NCBI GenBank assembly: GCA_024434115.1
Contig: QMIT01000001.1
Location: forward strand, 372,001 to 436,000
Direction of reading: 5' to 3'
Origin: Chloroflexota bacterium
Lineage (GTDB): Bacteria > Chloroflexota > Anaerolineae > Aggregatilineales > J027
DNA length: 64,000 nucleotides
Shown: positions 33,315 to 42,899 of the stretch, in pieces
Layout of the letters: every line of letters begins with the position of its first letter
How positions within the stretch are numbered: position 1 is the first letter of the stretch
Program-made: the position numbers and the translations under genes
The notes under the pieces: model-generated
The model's database searches: none
Seen by the model: only the letters and a program-made list of their open reading frames with translations
What the model was told of the DNA's origin: nothing

Positions 33315-34409
33315 ATGGGTTGTGCGCTCAGAAAAATCATCTTGTTGGTGATAGCCCTGCTTACATTAAATGCTTGCGGTGCAGAAGACACCCCCATCAT
33401 CGTGACCGAGATTCCAACCAACACCCCTAGTCAACAAGCACCACCCACCGCAACGTTCACCATAGCGCCAACGGTGGCGGCTGTAGCATTTAACACGATG
33501 ACGCTCATTCCAACCGTCGAGCGCCGCCGCGACGTTACATCAACATCCGGCCCATCGCCGACCAGCCCTTTGCGCCCCACCTTTACCCCTGCACCAGCGA
33601 CCTTGACGGCGACCTCTTTGCCAACGCTGGCGGGGATTGAAATTGAATATTTTGCCAATGAGACGACGGGGGCACTTGCACCGGGGGCCAATGTTACCCT
33701 GTTTTGGCGCGTGACTGGGGCGGAACGGGTCAGCATTTATCGCTTGGATGCGGAAGGCGAACGCACCAAAGAATGGCGGGTGGATAACGAGGGCCGTATC
33801 ACCGTCGCTACTGAAAGCACGGATGTGGACGAGGCCAAATTTGAACTGGTTGCCAGCAATGCGGATGGGGTTGCCAATGCCGAAGTGAGTGTACCCCTTG
33901 CGGCGGCTAATTGTCCCCAATTGTGGTTCTTTAGCCCTGCGCCAGCGACCTGTCCAAATGGCCCCGGTGAACCAACCTTCCAAGTGGAGCAGCGTTTTGA
34001 GCGAGGTTTCATGATCTGGCTAGACAATACCCGTGAAATCGTGATTGTTTACTCGGACGACCAACAACCACGCTGGCTGCGTGTGCCAGATGCGTTTACG
34101 GAGGGCCAACCAGAACGCGATGACTCAATCCAACCCCCGCCGGATTTGTTCCAACCCATACGTGGTTTTGGGTTGATATGGCGAGAAAATCCCCGTACCC
34201 GTGATCGGTTAGGCTGGGCGACTGAGCCGGAATTAGGTTATGACGGTATTGTGCAAACAACGGGCCTAACCGATAATGATCGCGTGATTTATTTGCGTAC
34301 CCGTGACGGTGGGATTTTAGAATTATCAGCGAATGGCGGCGCATGGCAAGTTTTGCCGTATCAACCCCCGATTGCTGTGCCACCTACATTGCCGACAGCC
34401 ACCCCATAA
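33315..34409 (+). CDS. Secreted lipoprotein, Thr/Pro-rich linker
   Basis: The start is ATG 33315 (GGAGAAAG just upstream); the frame opens earlier at 33267. A type II signal ends with the lipobox LNAC near residues 18-21. A Thr/Pro-rich linker follows to about residue 100. Next comes a beta-rich part (IEIEYFANE, then VTLFWRVTGAERVSIYR) typical of Ig-like repeats, and a C-terminal globular part with LGWATEPELGYDG. The latter pattern recurs in Chloroflexota surface proteins, where it may bind cell-wall polymers. No catalytic motif seen. Function unknown; located on the outer face of the membrane. Confidence 0.75.
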   Translation: MGCALRKIILLVIALLTLNACGAEDTPIIVTEIPTNTPSQQAPPTATFTIAPTVAAVAFNTMTLIPTVERRRDVTSTSGPSPTSPLRPTFTPAPATLTATSLPTLAGIEIEYFANETTGALAPGANVTLFWRVTGAERVSIYRLDAEGERTKEWRVDNEGRITVATESTDVDEAKFELVASNADGVANAEVSVPLAAANCPQLWFFSPAPATCPNGPGEPTFQVEQRFERGFMIWLDNTREIVIVYSDDQQPRWLRVPDAFTEGQPERDDSIQPPPDLFQPIRGFGLIWRENPRTRDRLGWATEPELGYDGIVQTTGLTDNDRVIYLRTRDGGILELSANGGAWQVLPYQPPIAVPPTLPTATP

Positions 34410-34444
34410 AGCTCTTAAACTACTCGTAAAGGTAAATAACGTAG

Positions 34445-35620
34445 ATGCTTCCTGAACAATCTCAAAATAGTGACGCGATTGATATTCCACAAGTCACAAC
34501 CCTGCCTCCCCGCGAGGTGGATGATCGCCTGCGCTTGGCTGTCGCAACCGTATTAGACATTGAAGAAACCACCCATCCACCAGCCCCAAACATTGAAATT
34601 CAATATGTGGGTCAACTGCGCGTTCCGAGCGAAGGGGTAATAGACCAACTCGACCCAACACTTGAGCAGCTTGGGGTTCATGCCTATTTGAGCCAAAATG
34701 ATGAGACAGGCAAGCACTTAGTAACTGTGGTTCGGGGGCGCTACACCTCTCGAACTTGGCCTTGGTGGCCCAATCTGGTGCTTCTCATGATGACAATCCT
34801 CAGCTTGCTCTTGATTGGAGCAGGGACACAGGCAGGGCTTGAGGGTCGGGATGTGGAAGATTTCAGCGACATCCACTTATGGGAAGGTTGGCCGTATGCC
34901 CTCAGTTTAATGTTGATATTGGGGGCGCACGAACTGGGACATTATTTTATGGCGCGGCGCTATCGGGTTAATGCAACGCTGCCCTATTTTATCCCGATGC
35001 CGGTTGGCTTTGGAACGCTAGGGGCAATTATTTTGTTTCGCAGCCCCATCAAGAACCGTAAGGTTTTGTTTGATGTAGGGGCAGCAGGCCCATTGGCGGG
35101 TTTGGTCTTTGCCATTCCGATTCTCATCATTGGCCTTGCAACATCCGACATCAAAGAAATCCCCAAAAATGAGAATATCACTCGTGAAGGCAATTCTCTG
35201 CTCTATGCTGCTGCTAAAATTGTGATATTTGGGCGTTTTGTGCCGGATGGGGATGAAGATGTGTATATCAATCAATTGGCGATGGCGGGTTGGACGGGCC
35301 TGCTTGTCACAGCGCTCAATTTGGTGCCATTAGGTCAATTGGATGGGGGGCACGTCATTTATACCCTTTTTGGCCGACGAGTCCGCAAGCTGTATGTGCC
35401 TGTTGTCGCCATATTCGTTACTTTAACCGTTCTGGTAAGTCTGTCGTGGGCTATCTGGACTCTTCTGCTCATCTTATTTGGGTGGCAGCACCCAGCGCCC
35501 TTAGATGATGTTACTCCGTTGGATCGGCGTCGGCGTCTGATTGGGTATATTGCCTTGATCATTTTTGTCTTGGTGTTCGTTCCAAATCCTATCCAAATTA
35601 TTCCAGCCGGGTCGCGGTAG
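34445..35620 (+). CDS. M50-family site-2 intramembrane protease
   Basis: 391 aa. The zinc motif GAHELGHYFMARRY lies near residues 160-173 in the first core helix, and the third ligand is in LNLVPLGQLDGGHVIYTLF (NxxPxxxLDG) near 290-308. The N-terminal 100 residues are soluble, as in EGY/slr-type bacterial site-2 proteases. It cleaves membrane-anchored substrates within the bilayer; no sigma/anti-sigma partner is adjacent. The transglycosylase gene begins 7 bp downstream. Confidence 0.9.
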   Translation: MLPEQSQNSDAIDIPQVTTLPPREVDDRLRLAVATVLDIEETTHPPAPNIEIQYVGQLRVPSEGVIDQLDPTLEQLGVHAYLSQNDETGKHLVTVVRGRYTSRTWPWWPNLVLLMMTILSLLLIGAGTQAGLEGRDVEDFSDIHLWEGWPYALSLMLILGAHELGHYFMARRYRVNATLPYFIPMPVGFGTLGAIILFRSPIKNRKVLFDVGAAGPLAGLVFAIPILIIGLATSDIKEIPKNENITREGNSLLYAAAKIVIFGRFVPDGDEDVYINQLAMAGWTGLLVTALNLVPLGQLDGGHVIYTLFGRRVRKLYVPVVAIFVTLTVLVSLSWAIWTLLLILFGWQHPAPLDDVTPLDRRRRLIGYIALIIFVLVFVPNPIQIIPAGSR

Positions 35621-35627
35621 GGGCAAT

Positions 35628-36452
35628 ATGGGTCGCCGTACACACAAAGAAGCAACACCGCCAGCGAAGAAAAAAACGACCAGCAGTAAAGGGCACAAAA
35701 AACCCGCTCCGAAAAAGAAAGCCCCTTCGCGGTTTCAGCAATGGCTCAATAGACTTCCTGCGCTATTTGTGGTCGCACTGGCGATCTATTTTTTGGTCAT
35801 TCAGGTGGTAGGGGGTTTAGCCGATTGGGTAGGCATTAGCGACTCTGGTCAAGGCGACACCTTTGGCCGTTATGATGGTCTGTATGAGACTGACCGCGAG
35901 CTTGCCGAATTATTTTCGCCAAGTGTGGACTATTGGGAACCCGCCATTTATCAATGGTCGCAAGACTTTGGCCTTAATCCGAATTTAGTGGCGACGGTTA
36001 TTCAAATTGAGTCGTGTGGTGATCCTTATGCAGTGTCGAATGCGGGAGCACAAGGGTTGTTTCAGGTCATGCCTGCTAATTTTCAAGAACCGGGTCTCAA
36101 TCAGCTTGATCCGATGGATAACGCCCGCATTGGGTTAAACATTCTTGCAGAGTGTCTGCGTTTTTCGCGTGACCCAAATTTTGACGGGGAGATTGATGGG
36201 CCGCCGGATGTTGGGTTGGCGCTGGTTTGTTATAACGGCGGGCCAAGTGTGTTGAGTACCCCGCGTGAACAGTGGGTGCAAGAATCTCAAAATTATTATA
36301 AATGGGGTACAGGCATCTGGGCGGATGCTTCACAAGGTCGCTCTACTAGCTCGACCCTCAATGAATGGGTGGCAGCGGGCGGCTGGTTGTGTGACCGCGC
36401 CAGAACCCGCCAGCAGTTGCTCCGTCCGCTGCCGTCGCTAACGCTGAACTAG
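35628..36452 (+). CDS. Lytic transglycosylase, SLT domain
   Basis: The start at ATG 35628 follows the M50 stop by 7 bp. A Lys-rich cytoplasmic N-terminus (about 35 aa) is followed by one membrane anchor (LPALFVVALAIYFLVIQVVGG) and an extracellular SLT domain. The catalytic Glu is in TVIQIESCGDPYAVS, followed by GAQGLFQVMP and ALVCYNGGP, the three goose-lysozyme-like motifs. It cuts peptidoglycan glycan strands. Coexpression with the site-2 protease suggests an envelope-maintenance operon. Confidence 0.9.
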   Translation: MGRRTHKEATPPAKKKTTSSKGHKKPAPKKKAPSRFQQWLNRLPALFVVALAIYFLVIQVVGGLADWVGISDSGQGDTFGRYDGLYETDRELAELFSPSVDYWEPAIYQWSQDFGLNPNLVATVIQIESCGDPYAVSNAGAQGLFQVMPANFQEPGLNQLDPMDNARIGLNILAECLRFSRDPNFDGEIDGPPDVGLALVCYNGGPSVLSTPREQWVQESQNYYKWGTGIWADASQGRSTSSTLNEWVAAGGWLCDRARTRQQLLRPLPSLTLN

Positions 36453-36460
36453 CCACGAAT

Positions 36461-37474
36461 CTATTCGGCGGGTAGGGTGATTTTATCTATCGTGAAGGGC
36501 AGCGACGGATCCACCAGAAAACTGATGACCGGTGCCAGCGAAATGGAGTCCAAATTGGTGACATAGACCGTGTTATCCAGATAAGCTACGTCGCTTGGTT
36601 CACGGAAATCTTCGGCCAGAATGGTGATCTCCCCGTTGAGTTCTATCCGGGCCACTTTGTTGGTGTCATAAATGGTGAAAATGACCCGCCCCAAGTCATC
36701 AATGGTAAGGCCATCCAATTCACGATCATCTTCGCTATATACAGTGCCTAGTAATTTTGGACTGCGGTCAGCTTCAAAATCAATGCGATAGACAATACCC
36801 GCCGCAGTGTCGGCAACCACGATGTCATCCGTTACAGCATCATAGGCTAGTCCTGTTGGTTGCACTTCTTTGCTCACTTCAGGGAGCACCCACCACGTTT
36901 CATATTCCCCGGCATCGTTCAATTTTAAGATTGTTCCGCGCTGGGTGTCGGTGAAGTAGAGCACGCCGTCTTTATCAAAGGTGATGGAGTGGGGGATTTC
37001 GTCGTTGTCGAGTTTGCCGATTTGTTCAACCGTCTGTCCATCAGCGGAAATGCGTTTGATTTGTCCCTGACCTCGACGTGGGTCGCAATCCTTGCGGTCA
37101 ATCACATATAATGTGCCATCCGGAGCAAAGGCCATGCCCGATGCAGCCTCGATGGTTTTGCTGCCGCCCTTCACCCATGTGGTGCGTTCACCGTCGGGGG
37201 TAATCTGCCAAATATCGCCTGTACAAAAACTGCCTGCATAAATATTGCCGTCCGGCCCGATAGTTAAGGCACCGGGATAGGCACGATCACCGGGGAGTTC
37301 AACAAATGTCTCCGCCGACGCGCCTGTTAGAACCGCTTTGGATTCACGGCGTTCGGTATTAAAAGCACTGCGGATGAGTAAGGCAGTTAGTCCACAGATA
37401 AAAATCAATGAGATGACAAAAAAGAGGGTGACACCCAAGATTCGTCTTTGGCGCTTGTTGGTTTGTGTTGCCAT
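36461..37474 (-). CDS. Membrane-anchored SMP-30/NHL-like beta-propeller protein
   Basis: From the preferred start ATG 37474 (the frame is open to 37498), an N-terminal anchor (VTLFFVISLIFICGLTALLI) is followed by about six blade repeats of the type GLAYDAVTDDIVVADTAAG and GPDGNIYAG. This is the pattern of gluconolactonase/SMP-30 and NHL propellers. The acidic metal-binding residues of lactonases cannot be confirmed. It likely faces outside the cell; the ligand is unknown. Confidence 0.75.
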   Translation of the reverse strand: MATQTNKRQRRILGVTLFFVISLIFICGLTALLIRSAFNTERRESKAVLTGASAETFVELPGDRAYPGALTIGPDGNIYAGSFCTGDIWQITPDGERTTWVKGGSKTIEAASGMAFAPDGTLYVIDRKDCDPRRGQGQIKRISADGQTVEQIGKLDNDEIPHSITFDKDGVLYFTDTQRGTILKLNDAGEYETWWVLPEVSKEVQPTGLAYDAVTDDIVVADTAAGIVYRIDFEADRSPKLLGTVYSEDDRELDGLTIDDLGRVIFTIYDTNKVARIELNGEITILAEDFREPSDVAYLDNTVYVTNLDSISLAPVISFLVDPSLPFTIDKITLPAE

Positions 37475-37500
37475 TGCTGCTTGTTCCAGTGTAAACACAA

Positions 37501-37529
37501 CGACAGACGGAAATGAACCCCGTCTGCCG
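37501..37529 (-). terminator. Terminator of tRNA-Ser
   Basis: On the minus strand CGGCAGACGG (37529-37520) pairs with CCGTCTGTCG (37510-37501) with one G-U, loop of 9, followed by TTGTGTTT. Confidence 0.6.
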
Positions 37530-37538
37530 TCATTGATT

Positions 37539-37631
37539 TGGCGGAGAGAGTGGGATTTGAACCCACGACAGGGAATTACCCTGTACCCGCTTTCCAGGCG
37601 AGCGCATTAGGCCAGACTATGCTACCTCTCC
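37539..37631 (-). tRNA. tRNA-Ser (anticodon GGA)
   Basis: Acceptor GGAGAGG/TCTCTCC, discriminator G, encoded CCA at 37541-37539. Anticodon loop CTGGAAA with GGA at 37595-37593. The long variable arm ACAGGGTAATTCCCTGT is typical of class II tRNA-Ser, and the T loop is TTCAAAT. Confidence 0.95.
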
Positions 37632-37690
37632 AATTTCATTCAATTAAATGCGATTATAGCGGTAAGCACTACGCCCGGTCAATACAAAGT

Positions 37691-38377
37691 TCAAGCCAAT
37701 ACCGGGCTGATGTCATAGGGTGGGCCGCTGATTTGAAAGCCCTGCCCACTGCTGTCCATGCTCAAAATGGAGACTGGCGATAGAGAGGCAGGAACTCCGG
37801 TTTCGGGCCACCAAATGCGCCCCTTCTTGACGATAATCAGCAGCCCTGTCGCGTCCCCCAATGCTACAAAATCTTCACTTTCGCTGTTTCGGTAGACCTT
37901 CAGTGGCAAATAACTTTGAATCTGGCGCACCGTTGCGGCCACATCGGATGTGGTCAACCCAACTTCACTGATAGTTAACAGGCTATTACCACCAAATGGC
38001 GTATCGGAGGCATTGGGGAGATCGTGTCGGGCAATCAGTTCCAAAATGTTACCTGCCGGGTCGTAAAAATAGAGCGCATGGGCGTTCCAACTTTCAAAAC
38101 GGAATTCATCCTGTCCAGCGGGGTTATGAATGAGTTCTATCCGTGCAGATAGCCATGCTTTAGCCTGTACAAATTGATTTTCGGGGATATTAAACGCAAA
38201 ATGATAGTTGCCCTCCCAATCCTCGTCGGCCTGCAAAAAGGTCAATTTGGAGCGGCCCACTCCAAATGTGATGACTTCCTCACCGCCTTCTAACATCGGT
38301 AATCCCAAAATATCTGTATAAAAATGATGCTGGGCTGGTAAATCTTGGGTCAAAAGCGTTAGGTGGGCGATTTCCAT
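37691..38377 (-). CDS. VOC-superfamily protein, two glyoxalase-like modules
   Basis: 228 aa. The first module opens IAHLTLLTQDLPAQHHFYTDILGL and ends YFYDPAGNILELI, the paired beta-alpha-beta-beta-beta units of the vicinal oxygen chelate fold with a His and a Glu at metal positions. The second, shorter module starts ISEVGLTTSDVAATVRQIQ. This resembles CatE-like ring-cleaving dioxygenases, but the second module is diverged. Substrate unknown. Confidence 0.8.
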   Translation of the reverse strand: MEIAHLTLLTQDLPAQHHFYTDILGLPMLEGGEEVITFGVGRSKLTFLQADEDWEGNYHFAFNIPENQFVQAKAWLSARIELIHNPAGQDEFRFESWNAHALYFYDPAGNILELIARHDLPNASDTPFGGNSLLTISEVGLTTSDVAATVRQIQSYLPLKVYRNSESEDFVALGDATGLLIIVKKGRIWWPETGVPASLSPVSILSMDSSGQGFQISGPPYDISPVLA

Positions 38378-38460
38378 AATGGTGTTTTACTCACAACAAG
38401 GATGATTCAAGGTGGTGGTCATTATCCCCCATTTCGGCTGGTGAGGCGAGATAAGCTTTG

Positions 38461-39339
38461 TCACACACGCTGCATAACCTGTTTAATCCGGTCTTGATCG
38501 GTTAGGCTATAGGTCTCAAATTTACGCGGTAGTTCGGTGTAATCAAGATGTTTGCCCCAACGTCCTACTTCAAAGGTGTAATGATAAACTGCGTTGAAAT
38601 CAAATTCGATGCGTGCATTGCCTGATAATGGCACTTGCACATGGGAGGGCAGGGGTGTATCCACGTCCAATAGATAGACCAACGTCGTCAAATTCGGGTT
38701 GATATGATGTCGTCCATCGGTTACGGCAATGGTGTAGGCATGAGAATCGGGAGCGGAGGGATATGCGGGCATACTGGCGAGGGGGGAGACGCTTTGATGC
38801 AAAAAATCCAGTTCAATGAGGGATGTACCAGTGCGTAAGGCGGTTGTCCGATTTTGCTGATAGCCAATTTCGCCGCTACCGCCGTGTTTGTTGCTTGGTG
38901 AGAGCAATTCAATGCGGGTGACGGGTTTCCCTAGTGTCTCGTGTCCCGTCACTTGATAAATGGCGGTAGCTGCTAGGGTGATTCCTTCATCATCCGGCAG
39001 GCTCGATACCTCAATGGTCTGGATGCGAGGGTCTTCCGTCACGGTGGCTGATGGTGGGGTAGGTCGTTGGAAACTGACGCTAGTGCGGAAAATGGCGACA
39101 TCGGGTTCAGGGCGGCGCTGAACGGTACCATCAAAATCCTCGACCCAAATTTGAAGAGAATGTTCTGGTCGGGCGACAAAATCATTGGGTAATTGCTGAT
39201 TCAATGCGTTTGTGATGTCCCCAATGTGGCTGGTGTGAAAACTATGCCAAATCGAAGGACTTTCGAATAGATTTTGGGCGATGCTGTGCAGATGGGCGTT
39301 AATCCCCCGGTAAGGATTTTTCATGGATTGAATGGGCAT
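38461..39339 (-). CDS. DUF4058 family protein
   Basis: 292 aa. The start MKNPYRGINAHLHSIAQN with WHSFHTSHI matches the N-terminus of DUF4058, and ETLGKPVTRIELLSPSNKHGGSG matches its central ELLSPxNK motif. The family is common in cyanobacteria and Chloroflexota, often in many copies, with no known function. The ELLSP/K arrangement recalls nuclease-like folds, but that is speculative. It begins 5 bp after the AlkD-like gene on the same strand. Confidence 0.8.
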   Translation of the reverse strand: MPIQSMKNPYRGINAHLHSIAQNLFESPSIWHSFHTSHIGDITNALNQQLPNDFVARPEHSLQIWVEDFDGTVQRRPEPDVAIFRTSVSFQRPTPPSATVTEDPRIQTIEVSSLPDDEGITLAATAIYQVTGHETLGKPVTRIELLSPSNKHGGSGEIGYQQNRTTALRTGTSLIELDFLHQSVSPLASMPAYPSAPDSHAYTIAVTDGRHHINPNLTTLVYLLDVDTPLPSHVQVPLSGNARIEFDFNAVYHYTFEVGRWGKHLDYTELPRKFETYSLTDQDRIKQVMQRV

Positions 39340-39344
39340 GATGG

Positions 39345-39959
39345 CTAATCCTTCAAAAATCTACTCGCTAGTTTATAGACCTGTGCCACTTTTTTAGATG
39401 ATCTATCCCATGATGATAACTCAGTCCGAACTAGATCGGGATAGGTGCGGCTGATGTCTCGCAGCGCATTCCCCACCGATTTTCGGACATACTCACTTTC
39501 ATCGGCATGTAATTGACTCAATAGCTGGATGGCGATTTTGGGGTGCTTATCGAAATACGGGCGGCTTGTCCAGATACGCAGGCCTTCGGTCACGGCACGG
39601 CGTACATGATGATGGGGATCGCCTAGCCAATCACGAATAGTTGAGAGGGCGTTTTCGTAACCTATATCGGCACAAAATTGGTCAAAGGCCATCGCTAGGA
39701 TTTCTTGTACACGCCAATTGTCATCGCGGCTGATCTGGTCGCGCATGAATTGAAGGATGTCGCTGGATTGGGCTGCAAATCGTCCAAAAAGAAAGGTCGC
39801 CAACATGCGTGCCTGATGTATCTCGCTTTTGAATAATTCATGGGCAAGGGAGACACAAATCTCAGGTGGCTGGCTGGCGACCAACTCATCCGCCGCTTTC
39901 TTGATGTCGGTAAACCCGTGCTGGGTTTTTTGTACTCGTTCAATCAGTGTGTTAATCAT
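39345..39959 (-). CDS. AlkD-like DNA alkylation repair / HEAT-repeat protein
   Basis: 204 aa built of helical repeats: RMLATFLFGRFAAQ, NWRVQEILAMAFDQFC, HHVRRAVTEGLRIWTSRP and EYVRKSVGNALRDISRTYPDLV. The pattern VRKSVGNALRDIS and a Trp/Arg-rich inner surface match AlkC/AlkD glycosylases, which excise alkylated purines. The start overlaps the methyltransferase stop by 1 bp, so these are cotranscribed. Confidence 0.75.
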   Translation of the reverse strand: MINTLIERVQKTQHGFTDIKKAADELVASQPPEICVSLAHELFKSEIHQARMLATFLFGRFAAQSSDILQFMRDQISRDDNWRVQEILAMAFDQFCADIGYENALSTIRDWLGDPHHHVRRAVTEGLRIWTSRPYFDKHPKIAIQLLSQLHADESEYVRKSVGNALRDISRTYPDLVRTELSSWDRSSKKVAQVYKLASRFLKD

Positions 39960-40573
39960 CAGCGTTTTTTGCAGTAGCAGTAGATGAAACTTTGGTCGGT
40001 GCCAAACGGGGTATGATGCAGTTCATGATGGCTCTCGACCAATTCAAACGGCTCCCCAAATTCGCCATGTAGGTGTTCAGGGTCGTAACGCGCCACTTCC
40101 AAGCCGCTGCAATGGGTTGGGCCGTCTGGCGCAAAGGTCGCTACAATGATATGCCCGCTGGGTTTTAGGGCGTGTCGGGCAAGGCGAACATAGGCGGCAC
40201 GATCTTCAGGTCGAGTCAAAAAATGGAATACAGCCCGGTCATGCCAGACGTCATAAAATTCGGCGGGCAGGCTAGTTTGGGTAATGTCTCCTTCTAGCCA
40301 TGTCACACGATTGACACTTTCCCCCAATCGGAGTTGGGTGTTTTGGAGCGAGGCAGCCGAAATATCCAATACGGTAATATTTTGAAAATCGGCATCCAGA
40401 AGGAAATCCACCAATGTTGAACTGCCACCACCGACATCAATGATTTTAGCATCGTGGGGAATGCCCGTGTTCTTGATGATCTCCAGCGACTTTTGTGGTT
40501 GTCCTTGATACCAGCTAACTTCGGTGTTGGCTTTGGTCATATAGACCTTTTCCCAGTGCGATTTGGCATCCAT
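39959..40573 (-). CDS. Class I SAM-dependent methyltransferase
   Basis: 204 aa. AKIIDVGGGSSTLVDFLLDAD is motif I of the Rossmann fold, ITVLDISAASL motif II with the acidic residue, and DVWHDRAVFHFLTRPEDRAAYV is the post-I region typical of TPMT/thioether-type small-molecule methyltransferases. The N-terminal HWEKVY and VSWYQ are also family-like. The substrate is not identifiable. Confidence 0.85.
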   Translation of the reverse strand: MDAKSHWEKVYMTKANTEVSWYQGQPQKSLEIIKNTGIPHDAKIIDVGGGSSTLVDFLLDADFQNITVLDISAASLQNTQLRLGESVNRVTWLEGDITQTSLPAEFYDVWHDRAVFHFLTRPEDRAAYVRLARHALKPSGHIIVATFAPDGPTHCSGLEVARYDPEHLHGEFGEPFELVESHHELHHTPFGTDQSFIYCYCKKR

Positions 40574-40602
40574 CGGTGTGATTTCCTTCTGCTTGCTAAA
40601 AA

Positions 40603-42807
40603 CTAAATGGCCTCCGCGATGATTTCCGAGACGTCGCGCACGACCAAATCCTCCACCGCCATTGATTGTTGGGCGCTGTTGAGCATGACAGTGCAGAATG
40701 GGCAGGCCGTCGCAATTGTAGCGGGTTTGTCCAGCTTGACATTGGTACCCACTTCACGTACTGCACCTGTGTGGTCATAGGGAATATCGCCATTGAGAGC
40801 ATTGACGGCTTCGGTTAGGCGCACCATGTTAACAGGTTGGGTCTGGTGGGTTTCCATAAAGACCTGAGCACCGCCGCCGCCACAGCACAACCCACGATCC
40901 CGACTGCGGGCCATTTCGACCAGATTGACGCCGGGAATCGCCTCAATCATTTTGCGCGGGCTGTCATATTCATCATTATAGCGCCCGATATAGCAGGAGT
41001 CGTGATAGGTAATCTGCCTAACCGCTTCCGACATTTCCCCCGCCGATCCGTTGCGCGAATAGTCGGGTTTGATCTTGCCCTCCGCAATCAGCTTGGCGAT
41101 GTATTGACTGTGATGCACTACCGTATAGTTGCCACCGAAATCGGGGAACTCGTTTTTGATGGTGTTAAAGCAGTGTGGGCAGTGGGTGATTATCGTGTTG
41201 AATTCATATTGGTTGAACGTCTCGATAATACCCGGTACGGCTTCTTGATAGAGGGCTTCATTGCCGCCGCGTCGTGCCCATTCACAATGGCAGGTTTCTT
41301 CATCCCCCAACATGCCCCAATCCACGCCTGCCGCATTTAAGATTTTGGCGACGGCCTGACTGGTACGCTGCGAATTGGGGTCGAACGCACCAGAGCAGCC
41401 CACCCAATATAACACGTCCACCTTTTTCTTTTCGGCCATGATAGGCGGCTCGAATTCAAGTTCTTCTGTCCATTTCAAACGCGAATCACGGTTGTTCCAA
41501 GGATTACCTGAGCGTTCGGCATTGTTGAAGGTCGTGCCGAGTAGAGCGGGTGGCTCGCCTTCCATCAACACCAAATGGCGGCGCATATCTACGATGCTGT
41601 CCACATGCTCAATCAATACCGGGCATTCATAGACGCAGGCACGGCAGGTTGTACAAGCCCATAACGCATCTTTGCTAAGGAGTTCGCGCCCCTGATATTC
41701 CACTCCGATAATTGGCATGTCGTCGGGATTGAATTTGTGGTCAGCGGCAGCGGCGGGATGTAACCCGACTCCCAATGGCCCGCTATAGAGATTCATGGCG
41801 GAGCGAATATCGAGAATGATTTGCTTGGGGTTCAGGGGTGTCCCCGCGAGGTAAGCAGGACAGGCAGCTTGGCAGCGTCCACATTCGGTACAAGCATCCC
41901 CATCCATCAACTGTGCCACGCGGAAATCGGTCAGACGCCCCACGCCAAATTGCTCAACATCGGGATTTTCGAGGTCGAGTTTAGCAAGCTGGCCGGGTTC
42001 CCGGAAATTGCTGAAAAAGATGTTGAGTGGGCTGTAAATAGTGTGCTTGAGGGGGGTATCTACCAACGTCACAATAAACACGGCGACCTGAATGGCGTGG
42101 AACCACCACATGCCGACATGCCAATCGCGCCAGAGGGATTCACTGTCACTGAGGATGAGCAGCCCCTGAGCTAACGTCCACCCGGCAAACGAATAGCGTC
42201 CCCAAGAATCGCCAATATAGTCGTTGAGCGCCGCCAGACGGAAGGCTTCGAGGAGTAGCCCCGTCAGCACCAACAGGAACAATTGGAATAGTACGGCATT
42301 AAATCCAACCGTCAGGGTCAATTTCTTGGGGCGAAGGGCATTGCGGCGATAGAGAGCGTAACCGAGGCCACCCAAAAAGGCGAGTGTGAAGGCGTCTAGG
42401 GCCACCTCATAGACAACATAGGCGGCGTGTTTGAGTAGTTTTTCATCCAGAATTTTGACAAAAAAATCTTGGTCAATCGTGGCGAGGGCTGTCCCGATAA
42501 ACAGGGCGGTAAACCCGAAGAATATCCCGGCGTGCATCAGGCCGGGGGCGCGATCTCGCACCAACCGAGATTGGCCCAGTGCATACTTGAGGACGCGACC
42601 AATCCGTTCGGGCAGATGGTCAAATTGCAGTTCGCCTTGCCCCTTGCGCCAAATTTGCAAGCGTATCCATAGCCGTCCAAGCAACAGGAACATGGCGGCA
42701 AACATGAGGATATACAGATACATCTCGTGCCCTTCGACATTCCACATCGTCCAGCGACAGGGCGTATCGAGATTGGTACACACTTTATCGGGAAAACCAT
42801 CGGGCAT
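40603..42807 (-). CDS. EtfD-like membrane Fe-S oxidoreductase
   Basis: 734 aa. The N-terminal 280 residues contain about six membrane helices with His residues, like the NarI-type heme b subunit. Two [4Fe-4S] motifs follow: CTECGRCQAACP and CTTCRACVYECP. Two CCG (heterodisulfide reductase HdrB-type) domains are at VGCSGAF/HCPHCF and HDSCYIGRYND/LCCGGGG. This fused layout is that of EtfD, which passes electrons from electron-transferring flavoprotein of beta-oxidation to menaquinone. No etfAB lies in the window, so the donor is inferred. The N-terminus could begin at one of two Met codons. Confidence 0.88.
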   Translation of the reverse strand: MPDGFPDKVCTNLDTPCRWTMWNVEGHEMYLYILMFAAMFLLLGRLWIRLQIWRKGQGELQFDHLPERIGRVLKYALGQSRLVRDRAPGLMHAGIFFGFTALFIGTALATIDQDFFVKILDEKLLKHAAYVVYEVALDAFTLAFLGGLGYALYRRNALRPKKLTLTVGFNAVLFQLFLLVLTGLLLEAFRLAALNDYIGDSWGRYSFAGWTLAQGLLILSDSESLWRDWHVGMWWFHAIQVAVFIVTLVDTPLKHTIYSPLNIFFSNFREPGQLAKLDLENPDVEQFGVGRLTDFRVAQLMDGDACTECGRCQAACPAYLAGTPLNPKQIILDIRSAMNLYSGPLGVGLHPAAAADHKFNPDDMPIIGVEYQGRELLSKDALWACTTCRACVYECPVLIEHVDSIVDMRRHLVLMEGEPPALLGTTFNNAERSGNPWNNRDSRLKWTEELEFEPPIMAEKKKVDVLYWVGCSGAFDPNSQRTSQAVAKILNAAGVDWGMLGDEETCHCEWARRGGNEALYQEAVPGIIETFNQYEFNTIITHCPHCFNTIKNEFPDFGGNYTVVHHSQYIAKLIAEGKIKPDYSRNGSAGEMSEAVRQITYHDSCYIGRYNDEYDSPRKMIEAIPGVNLVEMARSRDRGLCCGGGGAQVFMETHQTQPVNMVRLTEAVNALNGDIPYDHTGAVREVGTNVKLDKPATIATACPFCTVMLNSAQQSMAVEDLVVRDVSEIIAEAI

Positions 42808-42899
42808 AATAAAAACGCTCCAATCAACAATGTATTTAGGTAAAAATCAAATCACGGTTTGATTATGTAGTATAACGTAACAAATCCAGCCTGCAAGCA